In this document: positions 26,321-34,974 of the stretch, in pieces
Numbering within the stretch: the first letter of the stretch is position 1
Layout of the letters: each line of letters starts with the position of its first letter
NCBI GenBank assembly: GCA_964445525.1
Contig: CAYULA010000015.1
Location: forward strand, 6,459 to 70,458
Direction: 5' to 3'
DNA: 64,000 nt
Source: Penumbrarchaeum sp964445525
GTDB taxonomy: Archaea; Thermoplasmatota; Penumbrarchaeia; Penumbrarchaeales; Penumbrarchaeaceae
Position numbers and translations under genes: made by a program
Notes under the pieces: generated by a model
What the model saw: only the letters and a program-made list of their open reading frames with translations
Told to the model about the DNA's origin: nothing
Databases searched by the model: none

Positions 26321-26934
26321 AGATTGGACACTCCAAGTTTTTCAAGCAAATTCCCCACAGAACTCTTGAATGGAACGATGTAGAACTTGGTATCCGCCTC
26401 GAGTTCGCTTGCCTTCAAATGAGCATCCAGAAGTATTGCCTCCGGATGTATCTCATCGGCATGGGGTCCGAGGTCACCAGCCGTGAGCCCCATCTTCATC
26501 TTTTTGGGTGTTGAAGGTGTCATTTTGAAATCCAGAAGGGAAGCGAAGGCGTCCGCGGCCTGGGAGACAAGTATATTGGAAACCTCCTGAATGGCGGAAT
26601 CCATCATCTCCCTGGTCATCTCATCGATCTCACCAGGGGATTCGGGGCTTCCCGTGACCAGGAAATTTCCCAGCGTGTTCTTTGTCTCACCCGAGAAATG
26701 CAGAATTATTACACTGTTTATCTCCCCGTTGAGGGTAAGCATGTAGTTTACACCCTCTTCATCTGTTGTGAGTAATTTATTGAATTCCACCATTGGAACG
26801 ATATCTATACCAGGAAGGGAAAGGTCAACTCTTCCTCCCAGCATTTCTGACAGGGCGGTCGCCGCATGCGATGCACCGATGTTCCCGACCTCTCTCAAGG
26901 CATCCAGTTGCATTTCCGATAGTTCAAGTTTCAT
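26317..26934 (-). CDS. cheC: CheC, CheY-P phosphatase
   Basis: About 205 residues. The start MKLELSEMQ at 26934 is chosen over the longer frame at 26961 because GGAGG ends about 10 bases before it. Both phosphatase helices are canonical: 'DALREVGN' and 'SAIQEVSN'. The pseudo-symmetric CheC fold is evident from the two homologous halves. It removes phosphate from CheY-P and forms a complex with CheD, whose gene it overlaps. It lies directly after cheA. Confidence 0.93.
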   Translation of the reverse strand: MKLELSEMQLDALREVGNIGASHAATALSEMLGGRVDLSLPGIDIVPMVEFNKLLTTDEEGVNYMLTLNGEINSVIILHFSGETKNTLGNFLVTGSPESPGEIDEMTREMMDSAIQEVSNILVSQAADAFASLLDFKMTPSTPKKMKMGLTAGDLGPHADEIHPEAILLDAHLKASELEADTKFYIVPFKSSVGNLLEKLGVSNL

Positions 26935-26957
26935 TTTGGTCATTCCTCCTTTAATGG

Positions 26958-29057
26958 TCATAATTGTCCTCCACCTCTTTGAGAGAGAAGGGAATGGATA
27001 TCCAGAATCAAAATAACGCTGCCATCTCCGAGAATCGTCGCACCGGCAAATCCGATAACGCCCTGCAGACTCTCCCCGAAACTTTTGATCACTATCTCCT
27101 GCTGTCCCAGAAGATTGTTGACTATCAGAGCGGTTTCCCGTCCAGAGTGCTCCAATATTACTATCTCTCCCTCACCGGAGATATCATCAAGTGAACTTTC
27201 AAGGTTATTCTGGAAGAGGTCCTCCAGACAAACAAGTGGAATGGATTTGTTCCTTACAACAATAACATTGCTGTTCATTACCCTGGAAACCGGGTAATCT
27301 TTCAGGTCGAGGATTTCCTTGACACTTGACAGAGGTATGGCGAATTTCTCCTCATTGCATTGTATCAAAAGAGCCTGGACAATGGCCATCGTTATCGGAA
27401 GCGCCATGGAGATGGTGGTTCCTTTTCCCACCTCGGACTTTACGCTCAAGATACCCCCGATGGAATCGAGTGCAAAGGAAACCGCATCCATACCCACCCC
27501 CCTGCCCGAAGTGTCCGTAACTTTATCTGCGGTTGAGAAACCTGCCTGAAAGATAAGCTTCTGGGCCTCCTCGTCTGTCATCTCGGCAGCACGATCCCTG
27601 GAGATCAGTTCCTTCGAGACTGCTATGTTTTTCAACTTATCCGGGTCAAGGCCCTTTCCGTCATCACTCACTGAAATGATCACCGTGTTCTTCTCCCTCA
27701 CAGCGGAAAGTTCAACCCGGCCAGCCTTGGGTTTGCCAGCATTCAGCCTTTCCTCTTCCGATTCGATCCCGTGGTCCACGGAATTTCTCAAAAGGTGTAC
27801 GAGCGGGTCTCCGATCTCGTCAATTACGGTCCTGTCGAGTTCAATGTCTCCGCCCTTCATCACGAATTCTACATCCTTGTCCAGTTTCCTTGCGAGGTCC
27901 CTGACCATTCTGGGAAACCTATTGAAATGGAAATCAAGGGGGATCAATCTCGCTGCCATGATCTTTTCCTGTAATTCCGATGTGATCCTGTTCACCGATT
28001 CGAGGCTGTCGGTCAGATCCTTGTCTTTTACCCTGTCAGCGATGACCATCAGCCTGCCCTTGTTGATAACGAGTTCTCCTATCAGATTCATAAGGTTATC
28101 CAGATGGCTGAGGTTGACACGTATATGGGTCGTCTTCTTCCTTGACCTCTCTTTTTTGGTTTTATCCGTTACTTTTTTGTTGATCATTTCTTTCTCTGCC
28201 TTTATGGCCTCTTCCCTCTCCTTCAATTCCTGATGGCTCCTGTTCATCAGGGCCAATATTTCTTCATCGGAAAAACTGACAAGCTGGATGGATGTGAGTT
28301 CTCCTATGGATGTCAAAAATTTCGCTATCTCCTCTTTTTCCTGGCCCTTGATCTTCATAAGGAATATATCCCCGGAGGAGACGTTATCGAGTTCCTCTTC
28401 GAAAGGAAAACTTGATGTGACCTCAGATCCCAACTCCTTGAGACCGTTTATGATCTGAAATATCCGAATTGATGCCATCTGGCAGTCTTCGGCGACCTTG
28501 AAGGCCCATGCCGATTCATTATAATCGAGCTTCTTCAGATCACTATCCATGTAATTCCTTATCCGGGGGTTCACGGATTGTTCTGTGACATCAGTCTCGG
28601 ATTCCCGGTCATCAAATGTTGAATCCTCTTCCTCTTCCCCCGATTCCATTTTACCGGGTGCTTCTTCCACCTTTCCGGATTTCATTTTCTCCAGTTCGGA
28701 GATAATATCGGTGGGATCAAAGCTTGTCTCACCCTCTTCCTCGATCTCGTCGGTCATTATCTCCAGTGCATCCAGGCATTTGAAGAGCAGATCCGATAAC
28801 TCGAGGGTCACCTCATTTTTTCCCGATCTGATTGTATCCAGCGACGACTCCAGGGTATGGGTTAGATTGGCGACGGGTATGTAACCCATTGTTGAAGACA
28901 TTCCCTTGAATGTATGAGCTATCCTGAAGATGTTGTTGACAACTTCCTGCTTGTCCTGTGTCTGTTCAAGGTTTACAAGGAGCTGGTTCATCTGTTCAAG
29001 ATTCTCTCTTGCCTCGATGAGGTATATTTCCTTGTATGCTTGGTTATCTTCTGACAT
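26958..29057 (-). CDS. cheA: CheA chemotaxis histidine kinase
   Basis: 699 residues in the standard order. P1 HPt domain with phospho-acceptor His48 (AHTFKGMS); an acidic linker and P2-like region with 'AWAFKVAEDCQMASIRIFQII'; P3 dimerisation helices ('HLDNLMNLIGELVINKGRL'); P4 ATPase with 'DPLVHLLRNSVDHGIE', 'DDGKGLD' and 'GRGVGMDAV'; and a C-terminal P5 CheW-like domain ending 'ILDIHSLL'. It autophosphorylates in response to receptors and phosphorylates CheY and CheB. All key residues are present. It is the core of the minus-strand che operon, 11 bases after cheB. Confidence 0.97.
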   Translation of the reverse strand: MSEDNQAYKEIYLIEARENLEQMNQLLVNLEQTQDKQEVVNNIFRIAHTFKGMSSTMGYIPVANLTHTLESSLDTIRSGKNEVTLELSDLLFKCLDALEIMTDEIEEEGETSFDPTDIISELEKMKSGKVEEAPGKMESGEEEEDSTFDDRESETDVTEQSVNPRIRNYMDSDLKKLDYNESAWAFKVAEDCQMASIRIFQIINGLKELGSEVTSSFPFEEELDNVSSGDIFLMKIKGQEKEEIAKFLTSIGELTSIQLVSFSDEEILALMNRSHQELKEREEAIKAEKEMINKKVTDKTKKERSRKKTTHIRVNLSHLDNLMNLIGELVINKGRLMVIADRVKDKDLTDSLESVNRITSELQEKIMAARLIPLDFHFNRFPRMVRDLARKLDKDVEFVMKGGDIELDRTVIDEIGDPLVHLLRNSVDHGIESEEERLNAGKPKAGRVELSAVREKNTVIISVSDDGKGLDPDKLKNIAVSKELISRDRAAEMTDEEAQKLIFQAGFSTADKVTDTSGRGVGMDAVSFALDSIGGILSVKSEVGKGTTISMALPITMAIVQALLIQCNEEKFAIPLSSVKEILDLKDYPVSRVMNSNVIVVRNKSIPLVCLEDLFQNNLESSLDDISGEGEIVILEHSGRETALIVNNLLGQQEIVIKSFGESLQGVIGFAGATILGDGSVILILDIHSLLSQRGGGQL

Positions 29058-29068
29058 ATAATAGCCTC

Positions 29069-30136
29069 CTAACGGGATATCAACTCCAGAGCCTTTGGCG
29101 GTATCTCCTCGAAAGGCAGGGAATGATCCGACAATCCCTCATCCTCAACTGCCTTGGGCATACCGTATACGACACAGGTTTCCCTGTTCTGAGTGATTAT
29201 TCTGCATCCAGATCCCCTTAACTTCTTCACTCCGTCAAGACCATCGTTGCCCATGCCGGTCATCACTATGGCAACCATCGGAACCTTCGAAAGTCCCGCA
29301 AATGAACTGAAAGTAACATCCGCTGAAGGTCTGACCCCTTTGACCAGAGGCCCGTTGACGGTCCTTACCTTGAGGTTTCCTTTTGTATCCCTTGCCGCCT
29401 CCAGATGAACACCACCCGGAGCAATGAGACATGATCCCTCAATTAGGGTCTCACCATCCGAGGCTTCCTTAACGTTGAATGGACAGAGGTTGTCCAGTCT
29501 TTGGGCAAGTGACGATGAAAAGAAATGAGGTATATGCTGAACGACTACGATAGCGGACCTTCCAATATCTTTGAAAAGCGGCATCATTTTCGAAAGCGTG
29601 TGCGGACCTCCGGTGCTCGAAGCAATTAGAATCAGGGAACCGGCCGGTCTTCCTTTGGTAGCGATTTTTTTGGGTTCATTTTTTATCCTTTCCTGACTCG
29701 AGGCTATGCGGGATAGGACCGTTGTGTTGGCCTCGGAAGCTCTGAGGACCCTCATGCCCATTCTGGATAACACCAGTTTGTTGCCCGGATCCAGAATATT
29801 TTTTGGCTTTTCGATAACATCGGCGGCTCCCATCTCGAAGGCCCTGAATGTTTCCCTGGCACCCTCGCTTGTGAGTGAACTTATGATCACCACCGGTGTG
29901 GGTCTTTCTCTCATGATCTTCTTCAGAAGATCAAAACCGGAACCATCGGGAAGCATGAGGTCCAGTGTCACGATATCGGGTTTCGAGGAATTGAACTGAT
30001 CCCAGGCTTCCCTGGAATTCATTGCAATTCCGCAAACCTCCAGGTTCCTGACATTGGAGAAAGCATCCTTCAGTATCCTGGAGAGCAGAGTGGAGTCCTC
30101 CACTATCAGAACCTTCTTGCTGGAAACCATCCTCAT
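29069..30136 (-). CDS. cheB: CheB receptor methylesterase with receiver domain
   Basis: 355 residues. An N-terminal receiver (Asp59 in IVTLDLMLPDGSG) is joined to a methylesterase domain with catalytic Ser in 'IASSTGGPHTL', His in 'VVVQHIPHFFSS' and Asp in 'MTGMGNDGLDGV'. When phosphorylated by CheA it demethylates receptor glutamates, opposing CheR at 33.6 kb. The start may be residue 3. It is 5 bases downstream of cheY. A second, receiver-less CheB is encoded at 59.7 kb. Confidence 0.96.
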   Translation of the reverse strand: MRMVSSKKVLIVEDSTLLSRILKDAFSNVRNLEVCGIAMNSREAWDQFNSSKPDIVTLDLMLPDGSGFDLLKKIMRERPTPVVIISSLTSEGARETFRAFEMGAADVIEKPKNILDPGNKLVLSRMGMRVLRASEANTTVLSRIASSQERIKNEPKKIATKGRPAGSLILIASSTGGPHTLSKMMPLFKDIGRSAIVVVQHIPHFFSSSLAQRLDNLCPFNVKEASDGETLIEGSCLIAPGGVHLEAARDTKGNLKVRTVNGPLVKGVRPSADVTFSSFAGLSKVPMVAIVMTGMGNDGLDGVKKLRGSGCRIITQNRETCVVYGMPKAVEDEGLSDHSLPFEEIPPKALELISR

Positions 30137-30141
30137 GCCCT

Positions 30142-30507
30142 CTAGCTACCAAGGACCTTGTTGACCTCTTCAAGGACCCTCGGACCTTTGAAGGGTTTCA
30201 CGATGTATCCTTTTGCTCCGCTTGTAAGAGCTTCCTTTACCATTGCTTCCTGACCCAGTGCCGTGCACATTATTATCCTGGCTTCGGGATCCTCCGACCT
30301 TATTCCTTTTAAGGCTTCCAGTCCGGTAAGGTTCGGCATGACTATATCCATGGTAACGAGATCAGGTTTCAATTTCCTGTACATCTCGATTGCCTGGACC
30401 CCATCCTCTGCCTCTCCCACTATCTCGAATCCCGCAGGTTTCAGAATATTCATGAGCAACATCCTCATGAACTTCGTGTCATCCACTACCATTACTCTCT
30501 TTCCCAT
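30142..30507 (-). CDS. cheY: CheY response regulator
   Basis: 121 residues. Acidic pair Asp9-Asp10, phospho-acceptor Asp54 (LVTMDIVMPN), Thr82 (MCTALG) and Lys104 (YIVKPF) are all present. Phosphorylated by CheA, archaeal CheY binds the archaellum motor through CheF rather than directly. It is located between cheF and cheB, matching that partnership. Confidence 0.96.
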   Translation of the reverse strand: MGKRVMVVDDTKFMRMLLMNILKPAGFEIVGEAEDGVQAIEMYRKLKPDLVTMDIVMPNLTGLEALKGIRSEDPEARIIMCTALGQEAMVKEALTSGAKGYIVKPFKGPRVLEEVNKVLGS

Positions 30508-30527
30508 TGCATCTCACCTCATTTTCA

Positions 30528-31415
30528 TTAACCTAATCCTTTTTTCATCATCAGATCTATGTATCTGATGCCGGGGTTTGTCAGGGCAAGAATCTTCTTG
30601 ACCCTGACGATTTTGGCAAGATTAAGACTTACCAGCTTATCGTACATATTATCCAGATCCTGTACTGTCAATCCCATCATTTCCATGAGATCATCCTCGT
30701 TGACCTCTCCGGTGTAGAGGACCATCAGGAGATTGTTTAGATTCTCGTCGAGGTCCATATCCGCATTCATGTTTTCGGTAAGTGTCTGAAGATAATCCTC
30801 TATCATCGAAAGAGAATGATTGTTACCAATTATCACGGAGGAGACCTCCTCTTCCTCCTCCACATGAACGATCGTGATGGAGGGTTTCCCCTTTGTATCC
30901 AATGTTCTTATGTTTCTTCCATGGTCTACGATATCCCTGTAAGGTATCTCCACTGTTCCTTCTTTATGTTTCAATGTGGCGGAGATCTCTCCCATCTTCA
31001 GTATCCCCTTTCTCCAGGGTTGTTTTGTATCCAGGACACCTCCCCTGGTCGTGGGTGATTTGAAGTAGATTATGCTGGTTCCGATTGCAGCTCTTCTTAT
31101 GGATGATATATATTCGTCCCTCTTGTCTTTTTCAACAAAGAGCACAATCTTGTATCTGTCCTTTTTCAGGTTACCCTCGATCAAAAAATGCGTTTCCTCT
31201 TCTCCCTTTCCCCATTTTATCGGGTCCATTCCGAGGCTCAGAATATGTGAAAGTGGTATTGCCAGCTTCCCTTTCCTGGTTTGAAAGATGATCCTCAGAT
31301 TGGTGAGTATTACCATTCCTTTCGTTCTGCTGTCCTTTGAATAACTGACAACGTTTTTCTCGGCAGGGAGTATTATCTCGCATGCATACTTATCCAGGAT
31401 AACCTCATCTGGCAT
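30528..31415 (-). CDS. cheF: CheF, archaeal adaptor between CheY and the archaellum
   Basis: 295 residues. The N-terminal two thirds are beta-rich ('MVILTNLRIIFQTRKGKLAIPLSHIL', a PH-like pattern repeated in 'ISATLKHKEGTVEIPYRDIVDHG'); the last 80 residues form a winged-helix-like domain ('LNNLLMVLYTGEVNEDDLMEMMGL'). This matches the archaeal CheF/DUF439 family, which links CheY-P to the FlaC/D/E motor complex. It is the first gene of the minus-strand che operon, divergent from cheW. Confidence 0.9.
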   Translation of the reverse strand: MPDEVILDKYACEIILPAEKNVVSYSKDSRTKGMVILTNLRIIFQTRKGKLAIPLSHILSLGMDPIKWGKGEEETHFLIEGNLKKDRYKIVLFVEKDKRDEYISSIRRAAIGTSIIYFKSPTTRGGVLDTKQPWRKGILKMGEISATLKHKEGTVEIPYRDIVDHGRNIRTLDTKGKPSITIVHVEEEEEVSSVIIGNNHSLSMIEDYLQTLTENMNADMDLDENLNNLLMVLYTGEVNEDDLMEMMGLTVQDLDNMYDKLVSLNLAKIVRVKKILALTNPGIRYIDLMMKKGLG

Positions 31416-31594
31416 TATCTACACCGGTCTATGCATGAAAAAACAAGAATCCCGATTTAAGTAGGTTTGTAACTGATTTCCTTTTTTGATTTTAATAATT
31501 GATAATCATGACCATAATATATAGATAAACCAAGTTGATTTTTATCGAGATCGGCTTCATCCAAAATTGAAAAGAGAACCCGGAGGCATTTCCG

Positions 31595-32050
31595 TTGAAC
31601 GAAGAACAAGAACAGGAACAGACCTCAAAGGAACTTCATCTGGTGGTATTCAGACTGGGAAGTGAGGAATTCGCGGTTGATATCAATTCCATCAGAGAGA
31701 TCATCAGGTACCCCAAGATAACAAATGTACCCAACACTGATGATTATATCGTAGGTGTCATAAACCTGAGGGGTCAGATAACAACCGTTATGAGTCTCAG
31801 GAAGAGGTTCAGAATGGAGGATGTTGAAACCTCCGAAGAGACAAGGGTCCTTATCGTGGATATCGGATCAGAACATATCGGGCTCATAGTGGATGGTGTT
31901 TCCGAGGTGCTGAAAGTTGACGGAGAGAACCTTGTGGATGGAGAAGATATGGGCTCAGATACCTACGGGCAATATGTTTCGGGAATGATAAAACTGGATA
32001 AGAGATTGATAATTCTTCTCGATCTTATCAAGGCTTTCAAAAAATCATGA
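31595..32050 (+). CDS. cheW: CheW coupling protein
   Basis: 151 residues. Start TTG at 31595 is supported by GGAGG 8 bases upstream. The CheW fold is clear: 'VVFRLGSEEFAVDINSIREIIRYPKITNVPNTDDYIVGVINLRG' and the terminal 'RLIILLDLIKAF'. CheW bridges receptors and CheA. The stop overlaps the ATG of the KaiC-like gene (ATGA). A second CheW is at 62.9 kb. It is transcribed divergently from cheF across an AT-rich 180-base region that must hold both promoters. Confidence 0.95.
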   Translation: MNEEQEQEQTSKELHLVVFRLGSEEFAVDINSIREIIRYPKITNVPNTDDYIVGVINLRGQITTVMSLRKRFRMEDVETSEETRVLIVDIGSEHIGLIVDGVSEVLKVDGENLVDGEDMGSDTYGQYVSGMIKLDKRLIILLDLIKAFKKS

Positions 32051-32820
32051 TATGTAACGTTAGAGCAATCGGTGTGATGAAGATGAAAGATGTCAAGAGG
32101 GTCAAGACCGGTGTATATGGATTGGACAGCCTGCTGGAGGGCGGAATTCCCGAGGGCAGAGTAATAATCGTTTCCGGAAGTCCCGGAGCTGGAAAAACGA
32201 CGCTCGGAGTCCAATTCCTCAGGACCGGAGCCAAGAGAGGGGAAACCGGGATATACCTTTCTATTCTGGAGGATCCCAGGGTCGTTGTTCAGGACCAGTC
32301 AAAATACGAACCTGAACTTGCTAAGATGTACAGGGACAAGAAGCTGATTTTTATCGATGCCGGACCCCTGACCTGGGGTGAACTGATGGCAATGGGAAAT
32401 GATGATCAACCGGAAGAATCAAAGAAGCTCCTTTCACCCTCTCATCTGCTTCAGAGGATCACTCCCCTGGTTGAGGAGATGAATGTCAAGAGGCTTGTGA
32501 TAGATTCCTCCATGGCCCTCAGGTATGATTATGATGACGGAGTTGCGAGAAAGGAGCTGACAAGGTTCATAAGGACCCTCAAAAGCCTGGATTGCACCAT
32601 AATCCTCCTGTCGGAACTGACAGACCCGACTGCCTATTCGGCGGAACACTTTGCTGCCCAGGGAGTCATTTTCCTTCATCACTTCATGCACAACAGAGAG
32701 ATGATCAGATCCTTGCAGATAATAAAGATGAGAGGGACAAAGCATGATAATCAACTCCATCCCATGAGCTTCAACGAGGAAGGATTGGTTGTAGAGGAAG
32801 GGGGATTAATGCTTGAGTGA
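32047..32820 (+). CDS. KaiC/RadA-like ATPase in the chemotaxis cluster
   Basis: 257 residues; ATG 32083 (residue 13) is a possible start. Walker A is 'VSGSPGAGKTTLG', and 'VKRLVIDSSMAL' is the Walker B strand. 'GLDSLLEGGIPEGRVIIV' is the classic KaiC/RAD55 opening. Single-domain KaiC-like ATPases are common in archaea, and one relative, FlaH, binds ATP at the archaellum motor. Translational coupling to cheW upstream and the CheC-like gene downstream (8-base overlap) indicates a chemotaxis-related role, not FlaH itself, which is encoded at 54.1 kb. Confidence 0.88.
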   Translation: MICNVRAIGVMKMKDVKRVKTGVYGLDSLLEGGIPEGRVIIVSGSPGAGKTTLGVQFLRTGAKRGETGIYLSILEDPRVVVQDQSKYEPELAKMYRDKKLIFIDAGPLTWGELMAMGNDDQPEESKKLLSPSHLLQRITPLVEEMNVKRLVIDSSMALRYDYDDGVARKELTRFIRTLKSLDCTIILLSELTDPTAYSAEHFAAQGVIFLHHFMHNREMIRSLQIIKMRGTKHDNQLHPMSFNEEGLVVEEGGLMLE

Positions 32821-33571
32821 ACCCTCCAAGAGCTTCTGTCCACTATGCGGAACAGCTCTTGAATCAAGGGAAGGTATGGGACGTGTCTGTCCCGAATGTT
32901 CCTATTCCTTCACCGAGGAAGAAGGCGTATTCATATTTGATTTCCGGGATCTGGATTACAGGATCGAACACGATCAGAGATTCAAGGAGGCTGTCCTCAA
33001 GATAGAACAGAAGGCATTCTCGAAAACAAGAGAGGTTCTCTCCACTTTCCTTGAAACAGATTTCATTATGACGGGAGGAGAAATCAGGGAATTCTCGGTT
33101 GAGGATCCTCCTGACGTTCTAAAGGAGGAAGGAATCGTATTTTCCTCCTTTTCCAGACTGAAGGGAAGGATCGCCGGAACCATGCTTGTCATACTCAAAC
33201 CCGACAGTGTGAGGACCCTGGTTGACAGAGCCCTTGGAAATGAGCACGGGACAACCACCGAGATCGGTGAGCTGGAGAGATCGATTATTGTTGAGGTCGG
33301 TACGCTTCTGACTTCCAACGTATGCAATATGTTTGCGGAACAGTTCGACACCTCGGTGGATATGACTCCACCGTATCTGCTCATAGACATGACCTCCGCA
33401 ATTTTCAATTACATATTCTCCGAATTCTCACAGGTGGAGGAAAGTGTCGATTACTATCAGCTGGAAATAGGATCGGGAGATGAAATATCTGTTTCCATGC
33501 TCTTTTTCCCTCATCCTTCGACCAAGCAGATATTCAAATCCACACTGGATGAGGATAACCTGGACCTTTGA
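32813..33571 (+). CDS. CheC-like protein with N-terminal zinc ribbon
   Basis: 252 residues from TTG 32813, overlapping the KaiC-like stop. A four-cysteine zinc ribbon (Cys9, 12, 26, 29; CPLCG...CPECS) precedes a CheC/CheX-like fold. The one recognisable phosphatase helix is 'SIIVEVGTLLTSN' (157-169), where the asparagine of [DS]xxxExxN is threonine (T164), so activity is doubtful. Beta segments such as 'RIAGTMLVILKPDSV' fit CheC. A regulatory or decoy role is possible. Confidence 0.65.
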   Translation: MSEPSKSFCPLCGTALESREGMGRVCPECSYSFTEEEGVFIFDFRDLDYRIEHDQRFKEAVLKIEQKAFSKTREVLSTFLETDFIMTGGEIREFSVEDPPDVLKEEGIVFSSFSRLKGRIAGTMLVILKPDSVRTLVDRALGNEHGTTTEIGELERSIIVEVGTLLTSNVCNMFAEQFDTSVDMTPPYLLIDMTSAIFNYIFSEFSQVEESVDYYQLEIGSGDEISVSMLFFPHPSTKQIFKSTLDEDNLDL

Positions 33572-33575
33572 ACTT

Positions 33576-34376
33576 CTATGCTTTTTCAAAGACCCTCTGT
33601 CTCAGATCAAGAGGTTTGTAGAGGTCCTTGACCTCGATCGGGATATGCTCGGTCTTTCCGATGACGAGGACCCCATCCTTCTTCAATGCCTCGTGGAACT
33701 TTCTCATTGCTATTGTCTGAGCTTCCTTGGGAAAATAGATCAGGAGGTTCCTGCATACGACCATGTCAATACTGTCCAGAGGCCTATCCCTTATCAGGTC
33801 ATGATGAACGAATCTGACCATCTTTTTCAGATCGGGACCAACCTTCACGGATAGCCCGTTTCTCTCTATCATCTTCAGAGCCCATTCTGGAAGCTCCTTG
33901 TCGATATCTTTGGGGTTCATGAATTTGAACTTACCGATCCTTCCCGTATTCAGTTTCTGATCGTCAATGTCGGTGGCGGTTATGGATATCCTGTCTGCTT
34001 CCTTTCCAAGTATCTTCCTGAGTATCATGGCCAGGGAATAAGCTTCTCTCCCCTCGCTTGAACCCGCACTCCAGATCTTGAGTCTCCTGTTTTTCTCCAG
34101 AAGATGAGGAATGGTCTTTTCCTCCAGAACATCGAAGACCTCCCTGTTCCTGAAGAATTCTGTTACATTGACGGTCAGCCGATCAAGCAACAGATCGATT
34201 TCATCTGGATTCTTAGTTACGATCTTGCTATATTCGAGGTAGTCCGATATCCTGTTTGCCCTCATTCTGATGTTTACCCTTCTCTTGAGATAGGACCTCT
34301 TGTATCCTTGATGCTGAAATCCGGATACCGTCTTGATGTTGTCAAGGAGCTTCTCGAACTTGATGTCCTCGTCCAT
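33576..34376 (-). CDS. cheR: CheR receptor methyltransferase
   Basis: 266 residues. N-terminal helical domain ('GYKRSYLKRRVNIRMRAN'), then the SAM-binding domain with 'LKIWSAGSSEGREAYSLAM', 'ITATDIDDQKL' and 'DMVVCRNLLIYFPKE'. It methylates glutamates on chemoreceptors. It is convergent with the zinc-ribbon CheC-like gene (4-base gap). A TATA-like TTTTAAAA lies about 25 bases upstream on the minus strand. No chemoreceptor gene is present in this window. Confidence 0.95.
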   Translation of the reverse strand: MDEDIKFEKLLDNIKTVSGFQHQGYKRSYLKRRVNIRMRANRISDYLEYSKIVTKNPDEIDLLLDRLTVNVTEFFRNREVFDVLEEKTIPHLLEKNRRLKIWSAGSSEGREAYSLAMILRKILGKEADRISITATDIDDQKLNTGRIGKFKFMNPKDIDKELPEWALKMIERNGLSVKVGPDLKKMVRFVHHDLIRDRPLDSIDMVVCRNLLIYFPKEAQTIAMRKFHEALKKDGVLVIGKTEHIPIEVKDLYKPLDLRQRVFEKA

Positions 34377-34423
34377 ATTTAAAAAACCAAATTGGAGATT
34401 TTAAAACCTGCTTGAATATTATC

Positions 34424-34459
34424 AAAAAAAGAACAAGCAGGAGGTGTGTCCTCCTGCTT
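34424..34459 (-). terminator. Intrinsic terminator of the giant archaellin / FlaE-like unit
   Basis: AAGCAGGAGG (34435-34444) pairs perfectly with CCTCCTGCTT (34450-34459) around a TGTGT loop. On the minus strand it is followed by TTCTTTTTTT (plus-strand A-run 34424-34430). It lies 9 bases past the FlaE-like stop. Confidence 0.75.
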
Positions 34460-34467
34460 CCAATAGG

Positions 34468-34929
34468 TCACATCCCCCCTAAGGAGGGTTGTACCGATTC
34501 CCAATCGCCAGCATCAATGGTCTGATCAGGCTCCCCCATGATCTTCATGATGAACATCAGAGTTCTTATGTGATCCGAGGCGGTGAGTCTGAAGTCATTG
34601 ACCCTCTGGTATTCCATGCTCTGGCCGATGGCCTGTCCTGTCTCCGTGAAAGCATCAGCCTCATCTTCGAAGGATCCCGCGTCCTGCACGGTACCCCTCG
34701 CGATGGAGAGGATCTGGGCTTTGGCCTTTGAACCGATCCAGCCGATCTCCTGGTAGTAGGACATCAGCTGGGCCATTCTCTCTCTCTTCACCCTGTGAAG
34801 GAGGAAGTCTATCCACCGGAAAGTGGTGATCATAGACTCCATATCACACGGGAGATCCTCAAGGATGCATCGATGGGATTCGGCGAGTTCCGTCTTACTG
34901 TACTCGGTCTTTGTTGCTTCCATATGCAT
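34468..34929 (-). CDS. Stand-alone FlaD/FlaE-type archaellum accessory protein
   Basis: 153 residues (start could be residue 3). The central segment 'WIDFLLHRVKRERMAQLMSYYQEIGWIGSKAKAQ...ARG' is clearly related to the C-terminal domain of the FlaC/D/E protein at 50.5 kb ('WIEFMFERVTRDRISALLDYYKDVGWISEKVKSQ...ARG'), and 'DFRLTASDHIRTLMFIMKI' matches 'DWRLSADDHLKSLLFVTKI'. FlaC/D/E proteins form the cytoplasmic ring linking chemotaxis to the motor. This copy lacks the coiled-coil FlaC part and pairs with the giant archaellin gene 45 bases upstream. Confidence 0.85.
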   Translation of the reverse strand: MHMEATKTEYSKTELAESHRCILEDLPCDMESMITTFRWIDFLLHRVKRERMAQLMSYYQEIGWIGSKAKAQILSIARGTVQDAGSFEDEADAFTETGQAIGQSMEYQRVNDFRLTASDHIRTLMFIMKIMGEPDQTIDAGDWESVQPSLGGM

Positions 34930-34974
34930 CCTTCCCTTCTATGGCAATCACCTTTTCGTTCACAAACCGTGCCC

